Below are positions 9,567 through 19,176 of a stretch of DNA of 64,000 nucleotides, piece after piece; the stretch's first letter is position 1; every line of letters starts with the position of its first letter. The DNA comes from DATNPX01 sp036702975 (GTDB taxonomy: Bacteria; Cyanobacteriota; Vampirovibrionia; Obscuribacterales; Obscuribacteraceae): positions 122,781-186,780 of the forward strand of contig DATNPX010000015.1 of the NCBI GenBank assembly GCA_036702975.1, in the 5' to 3' direction. Under the pieces are notes generated by a model. It had not been told where the DNA came from and did no database searches. It saw nothing but the letters and a program-made list of their open reading frames with translations. The position numbers and the translations under genes were made by a program.

Positions 9567-12500
9567 GTGGCGACCGAGCAAATAGCCAAAAAGGAAACGG
9601 ATAAGCCGGACGCTAAAAAGCCGCCGGCAGAGTCGTCCATCACCACTTCGGCCACACTAGCAGACCACCGCGATGCGACGAAAAAAGAGCAAGGTCGCAT
9701 TGAGCAGTCTGTATCAAATCTTTCCACCGTTGAAATGCACAAAGAAGACGGCTCGAAAGTGACCGTCAACGAAAAGAGTCAAGTCACCAAAGTTGTCGAT
9801 GCAAACCACAATGAGCGAGATCTGACTTACGACGCGGCTGGGCGTATCGTCGGCATCAAAGACCAGTCCGGGTCATGGACGACTAAAGACGGCAAACACT
9901 GGACTAAAGAAGGCTCCCAAGAGCAGCGCGAAGGCACCGCAAGCATTAGCAAGGACGGCACTCTCCGCTTTAAGGACAAAGACGGCAACGAGACAACCTA
10001 TCAGACGAACGGCTCAGAGATTACTCGAGATGCACAAAAACGAGTTACCCGAACCGAAGACATAAACGGACAGGTACGTGAATTCTCTTGGGGCGACAAG
10101 GGTCTCACTCAAATCAAAGACCAAACCGGTACGTGGCAAAGCTCAGATGGAGTTAATTGGCGCAGTGCCAAAGGCGAAACGGCTATGCACGCCGCCACCG
10201 TCGATCAGTCTGGTGCGCTGCTTATGCGTGACAGCAATTCGGAAACAGCCCAAACATTGGACGGGAAGACCAAAACGCGCACCACCGATGGCACTACAAA
10301 GATAACCGACTCGACAGGACGGTTGGCAGAAGTTGATGAGGCAAATGGACAGAAGTACGCGTTTGCTTATGGTCCGGACGGCAAAATCAATAAGATGACC
10401 GAACCGGGCGGAGCCACTTGGAGCAGTAAAGACGGGCAGCACTGGACCTCTACTGATGGCAAAACTCGCGATGGTGCAGTTACACTCGACTCTTCCGGAA
10501 CGCTGACATACAGAGACGAAAACAAGTCTGAAGTTGTCGTACAAGTGAATGGAACGAAAGAGACACGCTACGCGAACGGCCGCGTTACTCAGGAGTTGAA
10601 CGGCAAGGTACAAGAGACACACGCAGCTGCCGATCCGAACGAGATGTTGCACACCGCCGAGGCGATTCGAAAAGCAACCGGCAACGATAACTGGGTTGCT
10701 CGCTGGGCCGATAAGGACGCAATCTGCAATCTGTTGAAAGACAAGAACGAAGCAGAGCGCAAAATGATCGATGACATCTACAAAGCGAAGTATGGTGTCT
10801 CACTCGACAAAGAGATGGAGTTCATGACCGGTGCCGACCGGGACAAGTTCGAAAATATTCTGCACAAGAAAGACGGCGACATAAACAGCCAAGATGCAGG
10901 GCGCGTTCATGCTGCGTTATTAGAACATCAAAATATGTTCTTTGGTCGAAGCCATCAAACTTTAGATCAGGATATTCGCGATTCGCTCTCCACGAAACGA
11001 GCCGATCAAATCCAGGACATGGACAAAGAATATCGCGCAAAATACGGTGTCTCAATGCGCGACGCAATCATGAAGGACGAAAACGTCAGCCAGGAGACCA
11101 AAGATTTAGTCGACATCTATCTCAAAGGCAGCGACAAACGCACTGACGATGATACGCTCAAGCTTGCGCACGTAGCGCTGCAAGCAAAAGACCCTAAAGC
11201 TTTCGAAGAAGTAATGAAAGAGGCTTCGGAAGGCGCGCGGCAGAAGTTCCGCGATCAAGGCGGCGAGAAGCAAATTCAGGAAGCTTTCGGAGCCGACCAC
11301 GGCTGGGGGACGTTTGTCCTGAACACCGTTGTGCCCGGATATGGCATAAAATCGGCACTCGATGAAAGCCAAGCAAACAAAGACGTTCAGCACGCATTGG
11401 ATCTTGCCAAAGAAGGCCGAATCGACACAGTTACGCAGATCAATGACAACAAGGGCGTCATCAACTGGACCACCAACGACAAAGGTGTCGAAGCAGCCAT
11501 TGCCGGCATGACAGACCAAGAACGCCAACGATACATGCTCGGTAAGAAGCTAGAAGCGGGCGACGAAAGCGCGGCCAAAGGCGTCGATGCTAAAGAGATT
11601 CAGGAGTCAAAAGCCTACTACGAGAAAATGCACGCAGCATTAGCCAGTGCCGGTAGTGAAACTAGCGTGGATAAGTGGGAAGACCAAATTCAAACTAAGG
11701 GCGGTAGTTTGGTCTCAAAATTGGCATCGCACAAAGGCATGCTGTGGAACGACAGTTCAGGAGATATCGCGCACGATATCGAGAACATGGACAAGAGTGA
11801 CTGGGAACGTCTGCATCCGGGCAGCCCAAACTACGATCCGAACTATCGAAAGCAAGTTGAAGATATGCTGCACAGCTATAACTGTGATGACGCAACCTTT
11901 AAGCGCTGCACAGATATTCTTGACGCGAAACAGAAAGCCGGAAGTTTTGAGGAAGCACAGAAGACTGCGCACAGTGGAATTCTAGACACGCTCTCAGACA
12001 ATCAGCACTGGTACAAAGACGATCAGCACGGCATGCTCCAAGCCATTTCGAATATGACACCTGCTGAGCAGGAAAAATATCGCAATGACGCGGCATTTAG
12101 AAAACAAGTCGACGATAAAGTAAAAGATTGCTTCGCCGAAACTTCCGAAGATGGACGCCCGGAAGTCTTGCAAGCAGCCCAAGACATGTTGGCAAAAGTA
12201 GCACGAGGAGAGAAACTCAATTACGATATCGTTGCCAATTTAGAAGGACATGGTGCGGACTTTATTACCGACCACGCAGAAGCAGTCCGAGACATTGAAA
12301 AAGCGTTCAAAGACGATCCTAAACTTCGCGACCGCATCAACAACCCACAAACACCAGAAGACAAAGCATACGCAGCAAAATTCGAGAGCGCCGCACGAAA
12401 TGCACTCGGTGATGGCGATTACGACAAATATGTAAAACCACTGGTGACAACCGGACACCTGGATATCGATACGAAGCTGCAGTTAGACAAAGGCTTCTTC

Positions 12501-15500
12501 AAGAACGACCACGAAGGCGCATTCAAAGATATCACTGGTGCCTCGCCTGAAGAGCTAAAGCGCCTGAGAGAAGATCCCGCTTACCGGGAGAAAGCGTTAG
12601 CCTTCTTGAACGACGACGATAAGAAGATCGCTCAGAACGTGATCGATCAGGGAAAGATGTCGCCGGAAGACCAGATAAGACAAAACATCGTTCATTGGGG
12701 CGGTTCGAGCGACATCATGGACCAGCTTCGTGCGCTCAAAGATCATCCAGACCAACTGGATAAAGCAAAAGCAGACTATGCCCGCAAATACGGGAGTGAC
12801 CTGGAAGGCGACCTGATCAGCAAATTGGGCGGTGATGACAAACAAGAAGCTCTGCGCATCTTGAACAATCATGCAACCGCGGCCGAACAGTACAACGAAA
12901 ATCGCGATGAATATTACAAAAGCCGCGATGGTATTGGCAGCAAGCTCGTTGAGTATGTCGGGCAGAGCGGCACCGGTTATCAGCTCGACGAAGCGATGGC
13001 CAACTATCGTAAAGAAGTAGCTGACGCCAACAAGAATTTTTCCGAAATCACTCCAGAGAAAAAACAAGAACTGGAAGCACGATTCCAGGAAACACTGAAG
13101 AATTTCAAGGAGTCTAAATCAGCGGCTGCCGATTACGTCGTAGATGGGGTTGTGGCAGGTGCAGCCATCGCCAGCTTGATCGTCACAGGTGGTGCTGACG
13201 CGCCGCTTCTGTTAGCGATGGCAGCTGGTGGTGCGGCCATGAAAGTTGGCGCCAAAGCTGCCATCATGGGAGCTGACTATGATACATCAGGTTACAACAT
13301 CGCCATTGACTGTGCCGAGGGCGCGGTCAATGGTGTCACTAGCGTGCTAGGTCCGGGCGAATGCGCAGCAATTTTCAAAGTCGGCGAGACCGCAGCAGTC
13401 AAAGCAGCTACGCTTACAGCCAAAGAGCTGGGCGAACAAGGCATGAAAACTGTTCTCAAAGAAGGTGGCGAGGAGCTGCTGGAAAAAGGAACGGCCAAAA
13501 TCATGCAGCACGCTCTCAGCAGCGGTGCGAAAGAGATCGACCAAAAGGCGATCCAAGAGCTTGCCGAAAAGTCCGTTTCTCAAGAGCTACAGGGCGCGGC
13601 GCGCGAACGAGCGGTATCTGACCTGTCTGAAAGACTCTCCAAGAATTTAAATCAAGAATTCCAAAAAGAGACTGCAAACTGGCTTACGAACCTGGGCCGA
13701 GAAACCGCATTAAATGCAGGCGGGGGCGCTCTCGGTGGTGGCACATCCGGTGCCTTCGAAGGCGTGAAAGAGTGGGACCCAAAGCTCAGCGTAGAGCAAA
13801 ACTTAGCTCGTGTAGCGCAAGCGGGCGCTCTGTCGGCAGCCTCCGGCGGTCTCATGGGCGGCGGCATGACTGTCGGCATGAAGGCGATTGGGCACAGCTT
13901 CGTGGCCATAAAATCAGCACTGCATTCACCAAACGCGTTGGAAGCCGGCGTTGAGAGCCTCTCGCACGCAGTGCCTGTTCCCGAACATCCAAATATTGAG
14001 CCTCGCCCGAATGTTGAACCGCGTTCGAATGTTGAGCCACATCCAAATGCCGAATCACGGGTGGCGGAACCGGCAGCTCACCCCGGCGACACGAGAGCAA
14101 AAACAGGCCTAGAAGAGGAGCGTACGCCGCAAGCCAGCGCACAAGACTTACGCGATGAGATTCGTCCGGGACAGTCGTTAGACCATGGTCGGACAATCAT
14201 CAACCTGTCGGCAGTGCCTAAAGAGCCACCACTAACAGCTGGTGACAAAGTGATGTTCAAAGGCGAAAAATACACGATGCACGGCACGGACGCGCAAGGT
14301 CGCTACGCTGTAATCAGTCAGGAAGGAAGTATTCCGACACATCGCACCGCTCTCACGAATGCAGAATTCTACTCGCATTATACGAAGATAGAAATTCCAA
14401 ATCAGGAAGGCTATCTTGTGCGCGATGGTAAAGGACAGATTTATCGAGCATATTCAGACCGCTCTGGTATCACTATTGATTCAACCCCGATGAAGGCGGT
14501 CAGAAAGACAGAACTGACAAGACCATCAATTAACGGTCCGGAAGATTTGCAGTTCAACTTGAAGGGAGAAAACCTGCAACTCGAAGACGGAAAGTTCAAG
14601 GTTGGTCGCAATCATCCTGTTGGTGATACCACCCCGAATACAGAGGTATCGGGCGATCACGGTGAAGTAACCTGGGATAGAAATCAAGAAAAGTATTTCT
14701 ATAAAGATACGAATTCCACAAACGGCAGCGAGATAAGAAAAGCCGGTAGCAAAGAGTGGACGCCTATTCCCAAAGGCGGAAAGGTGGAGTTTGGAGTCGG
14801 CGATGAGATACGATTGGCTCATAGCGATGACGACATTCTCAGTCTAAAGCCAAAAGTGCCTAAGGAATTTCCAGACCCGGCGGAAGTGCAAATTTTCGTT
14901 GGCGATCAGCCCGTACACCTGCAAGACGACAAAGTAGCTATTGGCCGGGCCGAGCGCGTTGAGGGTCAAAAAGTCATTACCGACATGAGCGTCTCAAGCC
15001 AGCACGGAAACGTCCGCTATGACGCGAAAGAGGGTGCTTTCTACTACAAAGACACCTCGAGCAACGGCACCTTCATTAAACGCGAAGGATCGCCAACTTT
15101 CGAGAAACTAGAACGAGGAAAAGAGGTGCGCATAGGTGCGCACGATGAAATTCGCCTGGGACGCACTGACGGGCCTGAGATGAAGCTGGTTCGATTGGAT
15201 GAATCCAAAGTTGTGCAATTCAAAAGCGCCACCGACGTTCAGGTCTCTATTGACGGAACTCCAATGAATTTGAGAAACGGTCCGATCGAAATCGGTCGCT
15301 CAAATCCTCTCGGCGACAGCGGCAACTTTATACAGGACACTAGGGTCTCTCGACAACATGGCTGGCTGCAATGGAGCAACCAGGACAAATCGCTCGTCTA
15401 CACAGACCGCTCGAAGTTAGGAACCTATGTCAAACGCGATGGTTCATCAGAATGGGAGTTCGTCAAAGAGCGCTCTACAAAAGTAGGGCCGAACGATGAA

Positions 15501-18500
15501 ATTCGACTGGGTTCGACAGATGGACCGCAAGTCAAACTCGAAAACACGCGAGTACAACAAGCACAAGACAGCCAGGCATTCTTCGGCGGCAAGCCTCTGG
15601 ATATATCAACTGGGCAAATAGAGATAGGTCGCGGCCATCAGACGTTCGGTAATAACCAAGGCGATGTACTCAACAAACTCGTCTCCAAAGACCACGGCAC
15701 ATTAACCTGGAATAAAAAGGAAGGCGCATTCTATTTCACCGACCATTCCGAGAATGGCACCTTCATCAAACGACCGGACAGCGCGAACTTCGTTAGGATC
15801 GAATCCAACAAACCGATCAAAATCGGACCATACGACCAAGTAAGATTGGGCGGTGAAGCAGGACCAGAGCTGCAACTAAAATACGCCAAAGGCGAAGTGC
15901 TGGATAACGGTTACGTAAAATTCAATCGCCCAGACGGCACAATCCTAAAAGCACCGGACGGCACGGAAATCTTCAATGATGGTGCCGGCATTAGAACGGT
16001 ACGCGGCGCTGATGGAAAGATACAATCGACACTTGAGAGCAATGGTTTGGAAAGTCACATTTCCTATGCCGCAGACGGCAGCCCTCGCGAGATCAAGTAT
16101 TCCAGCGGCGAGGTCTGGGAAAAGAGCGGAAACAAGGAATGGACGATTCGCCGGTCAGATGGAACAGTACAAAAATATGAGGGCGACATCGCAATTGAAC
16201 CAGACGGATCTCGCAATTTTAAAGGAGAAGAAGGAAAACCAGACTTAGTACAAAAGCTTGACGGCAGCACAGAACTGCGCCTTGCAAACGGCCGCATAGA
16301 GTATGCCGGAGCGAATTTAGAGACTGAGCGCGCCAGACTGGCAACGTTCTCAGACCGTAATTTCTCCAACATCAAGCAGAAACAGCGCTTTGACTCGCTG
16401 ATGAACGACTTCCAGGCGCGCGCAAAAGAAGCGCATTTGAGCGACTCACAGGTCGCCCTTACTTATCACCAGATTAATCGCCTGATGCAGGCCGGTGCAG
16501 ATGCTCCTCTCAGCCTGGCGGAAAGAGTCAAACTCTCCGAGCAGATTATGCACGAAGCTGCATATCCTCATCTCATAGACCAGGGTCGCAACCCGACTTG
16601 CAACGTTGCAACCGTGGAAAATCGCATTTTTACCCGCGAACCAGATCTTGCCGCACAATTGATCACAGACGTTGCCACTACTGGCAAATACGTCACCGCC
16701 GACGGCACATTAATCGACTTGACTAGAGTTCCAGGCGGTTTACGGCCAGACAGCGAGGCGGGAGAGAGCTTGGGCAAAGCCTTTACTCCTGGCAGCACAG
16801 ATGACATCAAGATAGATGGTAAGAGAAACTGGGCAGGTCAGATTTTCGAAAACACAGCCGCCAACGTTAAGTGGGCTCGAACATCGGAGCTTCATTCACA
16901 ACCAGGAGACGTTCTCTTATATGCCAAAAAAGAAGGCAAGGACAAGAATGTCCTCATGCGCTATTCCGTTGGTGCCGATGGTAAATTGAACGCTACTGAA
17001 GTAGGAACTGCACCAAAGATCAAAACTCCGGAACTAACAGACATCCACAATCAAATCACCGGCGGACACGACGAAAACTTCGTCATTGTCGGGCCAGGAA
17101 GCTCGAGTAAACCGCCAGGGCAAGCTCTGAGGGTGAACACAGCTGGTGAATTTGAAGCGGCGATGAAAGAGGCGCAGCGCAAAAATAATTTCCCATCAAT
17201 ACTGCTGGTAGACGCAAAGAATGAGCCGTTCTCCAAGTGGATAGGCACCGATGGCAACACGGAAGCCTGGCATGTAATCAACATTCAAGGTTTCCATTAC
17301 GATGCTCGCACTGGCGAGATGATGGTTGAATTCACAAATCAATGGGGCACAAAAGCTAATCACCTTGGTGACAATGCGGTGCCAGCGAAACAGCTATTTG
17401 AAGCGACCAAACCTCACGCTAACACGGCTCCGGAGAATGCCCGACTAGCCGCAGCGGAGCCACATCCGGAAAGTCAAGCTTTCGAACACAAAGCACCTTC
17501 AGATGGAGAAGCAAACGACCTTCACGCCGCCAACGATAATAGCCTGGACAAACCGCTCGAGGTTGCCCCAACACCAGAACGTTCTGAGATTCGTCCGAAA
17601 GATGTATTCGATCCTGCCCGTATTCAACGCGTTTCGGCTGAGATTTCGGAACGATTCCGTGATAAGCCGATGACGAGCGAACAGTTCGCAGATATGTTCC
17701 GTAAAATGGACCCACAAGATAGAAAGATCGCGCTCGAACTCATGGAACACTCGGCTGGCAATATGAATTCCAGAGCACTGGATGGACAGCTGAAAGATCT
17801 CGCACAAAAAATGGATGCAACAGGATCGGTCACCATTTACACAACGTCGGCAGACACCTCAGGTAATCCACTAGCTTATCTATTTAGAAAGAACAATCCG
17901 AATTTACAAGTAGACATCAAGATTCTTGATGAACATACACTGCAAGAGCTTGCCGATCACCCAGAATCTCGTCAAGCACTCGTGTTTGACGACCTCTCTC
18001 ATGCAACACCAGAGCAAAAAGCATTTCTTGCCAAGCAAAAGAACCTAACTGTGGCAGATCTGGGCGGCTTCGACAAAGGCATGAATCTCTGGGATTTTGG
18101 TGCCACGAAATACGCCGGTCCAGAACTGATGGAGCGGAAACTAGCCTCATTGACGGAAGAAGTAAAGACGCTCATGGGTCGTGAGCCACAACTGACGCTC
18201 GGCGAAGCCATGGAGAGAGTCACCAATAATGATACCAAACAAGCAATAAAAGAGATAAATCCCAACGCCAAGGTTATCCGCCCTGAGTTCGAAAATGACC
18301 GCTTATTGCGGGCAGAAGCTGCTGACACGCAAGCCGAAGTCGTCCAGGACCTGTATCGCGAATTCACTGAGCCGATGATAACGCAAAAGCAGATCGCTGA
18401 ATTTCTCGGTGGTATTGATGCCAGACAGCAAGCTGCTGCCGCGCTCGTTTTACGAGATGGCACCACGGTCTCTCACTATTCGACGATGATGGAACAGATG

Positions 18501-19127
18501 CGCAACGTACAGAAGAAGATTCTCGCCGAAACAGGAGCAAAACCGGAAGACCTGATCGTTGTACACTCGTTCGACAAGAATGGCAGCGCCTATCTAGTAA
18601 ACAGCCTGTACGGCAAAGTTAATGGACTGGAGCCATCTCAGTTCATGAGTCTGGACGAAGTGACATCGGCCGCCAAGGGTAGCCTGAAAGGCAAAGTTCT
18701 CGTTTATTTGGATGATATTACATATAGTGGCAAGCAGGCGGCAGATAACATCAGAGAGAACGCCAACGCATTCAAGCAGACCGGGGCTCGGGTAGCTGTC
18801 GGAACGCTTGGACAGTTCGAAGTGCCGGCAGACAAAGACTATTGGACAATGTGGCAACGAAGCAACGACATCTCCTACCAGCAGCTAAAACGCCTGAATC
18901 CGACAAGAGTTACTGATTCGGTCTATAAACCGTTTTATTCACCAGAGAATCCGAGCGGATTGATCCAGTTGTTCGCAGAAGACCCGACGCTTCTATCCGA
19001 AACGGCAGGCACCTCTGACTGGAGTAAGTCGCCTGTTGATTCGGCAGTAGTACTTCCTTATGGCGGTCCAAACAACAACGTGGACCTGCTCAATCGACTG
19101 TTGCGCTCAGCAGGTATGCCTGAGTAG
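9567..19127 (+). CDS. Giant mosaic protein: YD, annexin-like, 4 FHA, protease, 2 PRTase-like
   Basis: 3,186 residues; GTG start with AGGA 6 bases upstream. Order by approximate residue: YD/RHS-like strands (85-350) with a repeated W(T/S/Q)xxDGxxW motif; annexin-like repeats (370-432, 479-520, 1040-1101) of the form YxxxYGxxLxxxxxxxxGxD; Gly/Ala-rich hydrophobic segments (1185-1235, 1382-1442) able to cross or enter a membrane; a Pro-rich linker (1473-1495); four tandem FHA domains (1660-2108) with GR, S(S/R/K)xHG and NGTF-type motifs; more YD-like strands (2110-2250); a papain-like cysteine protease with Cys2345, His2569 and Asn2591; two tandem wHTH plus phosphoribosyltransferase-like units (about 2690-2880 and 2930-3150). 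The second unit keeps the PRPP-type loop LDDITYSGK at Asp3049-Lys3056; the first has FDDLSHATP. There is no classical signal peptide. FHA domains bind phosphothreonine. Role inferred: effector, surface or signalling scaffold. The modules are well seen; the function is unknown. Confidence 0.85.
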   Translation: MATEQIAKKETDKPDAKKPPAESSITTSATLADHRDATKKEQGRIEQSVSNLSTVEMHKEDGSKVTVNEKSQVTKVVDANHNERDLTYDAAGRIVGIKDQSGSWTTKDGKHWTKEGSQEQREGTASISKDGTLRFKDKDGNETTYQTNGSEITRDAQKRVTRTEDINGQVREFSWGDKGLTQIKDQTGTWQSSDGVNWRSAKGETAMHAATVDQSGALLMRDSNSETAQTLDGKTKTRTTDGTTKITDSTGRLAEVDEANGQKYAFAYGPDGKINKMTEPGGATWSSKDGQHWTSTDGKTRDGAVTLDSSGTLTYRDENKSEVVVQVNGTKETRYANGRVTQELNGKVQETHAAADPNEMLHTAEAIRKATGNDNWVARWADKDAICNLLKDKNEAERKMIDDIYKAKYGVSLDKEMEFMTGADRDKFENILHKKDGDINSQDAGRVHAALLEHQNMFFGRSHQTLDQDIRDSLSTKRADQIQDMDKEYRAKYGVSMRDAIMKDENVSQETKDLVDIYLKGSDKRTDDDTLKLAHVALQAKDPKAFEEVMKEASEGARQKFRDQGGEKQIQEAFGADHGWGTFVLNTVVPGYGIKSALDESQANKDVQHALDLAKEGRIDTVTQINDNKGVINWTTNDKGVEAAIAGMTDQERQRYMLGKKLEAGDESAAKGVDAKEIQESKAYYEKMHAALASAGSETSVDKWEDQIQTKGGSLVSKLASHKGMLWNDSSGDIAHDIENMDKSDWERLHPGSPNYDPNYRKQVEDMLHSYNCDDATFKRCTDILDAKQKAGSFEEAQKTAHSGILDTLSDNQHWYKDDQHGMLQAISNMTPAEQEKYRNDAAFRKQVDDKVKDCFAETSEDGRPEVLQAAQDMLAKVARGEKLNYDIVANLEGHGADFITDHAEAVRDIEKAFKDDPKLRDRINNPQTPEDKAYAAKFESAARNALGDGDYDKYVKPLVTTGHLDIDTKLQLDKGFFKNDHEGAFKDITGASPEELKRLREDPAYREKALAFLNDDDKKIAQNVIDQGKMSPEDQIRQNIVHWGGSSDIMDQLRALKDHPDQLDKAKADYARKYGSDLEGDLISKLGGDDKQEALRILNNHATAAEQYNENRDEYYKSRDGIGSKLVEYVGQSGTGYQLDEAMANYRKEVADANKNFSEITPEKKQELEARFQETLKNFKESKSAAADYVVDGVVAGAAIASLIVTGGADAPLLLAMAAGGAAMKVGAKAAIMGADYDTSGYNIAIDCAEGAVNGVTSVLGPGECAAIFKVGETAAVKAATLTAKELGEQGMKTVLKEGGEELLEKGTAKIMQHALSSGAKEIDQKAIQELAEKSVSQELQGAARERAVSDLSERLSKNLNQEFQKETANWLTNLGRETALNAGGGALGGGTSGAFEGVKEWDPKLSVEQNLARVAQAGALSAASGGLMGGGMTVGMKAIGHSFVAIKSALHSPNALEAGVESLSHAVPVPEHPNIEPRPNVEPRSNVEPHPNAESRVAEPAAHPGDTRAKTGLEEERTPQASAQDLRDEIRPGQSLDHGRTIINLSAVPKEPPLTAGDKVMFKGEKYTMHGTDAQGRYAVISQEGSIPTHRTALTNAEFYSHYTKIEIPNQEGYLVRDGKGQIYRAYSDRSGITIDSTPMKAVRKTELTRPSINGPEDLQFNLKGENLQLEDGKFKVGRNHPVGDTTPNTEVSGDHGEVTWDRNQEKYFYKDTNSTNGSEIRKAGSKEWTPIPKGGKVEFGVGDEIRLAHSDDDILSLKPKVPKEFPDPAEVQIFVGDQPVHLQDDKVAIGRAERVEGQKVITDMSVSSQHGNVRYDAKEGAFYYKDTSSNGTFIKREGSPTFEKLERGKEVRIGAHDEIRLGRTDGPEMKLVRLDESKVVQFKSATDVQVSIDGTPMNLRNGPIEIGRSNPLGDSGNFIQDTRVSRQHGWLQWSNQDKSLVYTDRSKLGTYVKRDGSSEWEFVKERSTKVGPNDEIRLGSTDGPQVKLENTRVQQAQDSQAFFGGKPLDISTGQIEIGRGHQTFGNNQGDVLNKLVSKDHGTLTWNKKEGAFYFTDHSENGTFIKRPDSANFVRIESNKPIKIGPYDQVRLGGEAGPELQLKYAKGEVLDNGYVKFNRPDGTILKAPDGTEIFNDGAGIRTVRGADGKIQSTLESNGLESHISYAADGSPREIKYSSGEVWEKSGNKEWTIRRSDGTVQKYEGDIAIEPDGSRNFKGEEGKPDLVQKLDGSTELRLANGRIEYAGANLETERARLATFSDRNFSNIKQKQRFDSLMNDFQARAKEAHLSDSQVALTYHQINRLMQAGADAPLSLAERVKLSEQIMHEAAYPHLIDQGRNPTCNVATVENRIFTREPDLAAQLITDVATTGKYVTADGTLIDLTRVPGGLRPDSEAGESLGKAFTPGSTDDIKIDGKRNWAGQIFENTAANVKWARTSELHSQPGDVLLYAKKEGKDKNVLMRYSVGADGKLNATEVGTAPKIKTPELTDIHNQITGGHDENFVIVGPGSSSKPPGQALRVNTAGEFEAAMKEAQRKNNFPSILLVDAKNEPFSKWIGTDGNTEAWHVINIQGFHYDARTGEMMVEFTNQWGTKANHLGDNAVPAKQLFEATKPHANTAPENARLAAAEPHPESQAFEHKAPSDGEANDLHAANDNSLDKPLEVAPTPERSEIRPKDVFDPARIQRVSAEISERFRDKPMTSEQFADMFRKMDPQDRKIALELMEHSAGNMNSRALDGQLKDLAQKMDATGSVTIYTTSADTSGNPLAYLFRKNNPNLQVDIKILDEHTLQELADHPESRQALVFDDLSHATPEQKAFLAKQKNLTVADLGGFDKGMNLWDFGATKYAGPELMERKLASLTEEVKTLMGREPQLTLGEAMERVTNNDTKQAIKEINPNAKVIRPEFENDRLLRAEAADTQAEVVQDLYREFTEPMITQKQIAEFLGGIDARQQAAAALVLRDGTTVSHYSTMMEQMRNVQKKILAETGAKPEDLIVVHSFDKNGSAYLVNSLYGKVNGLEPSQFMSLDEVTSAAKGSLKGKVLVYLDDITYSGKQAADNIRENANAFKQTGARVAVGTLGQFEVPADKDYWTMWQRSNDISYQQLKRLNPTRVTDSVYKPFYSPENPSGLIQLFAEDPTLLSETAGTSDWSKSPVDSAVVLPYGGPNNNVDLLNRLLRSAGMPE

Positions 19128-19176
19128 TGAAGAAGCCTTATTTAACGCTGCCTCCGCTTGGCTGCTCTCTTTGAGC

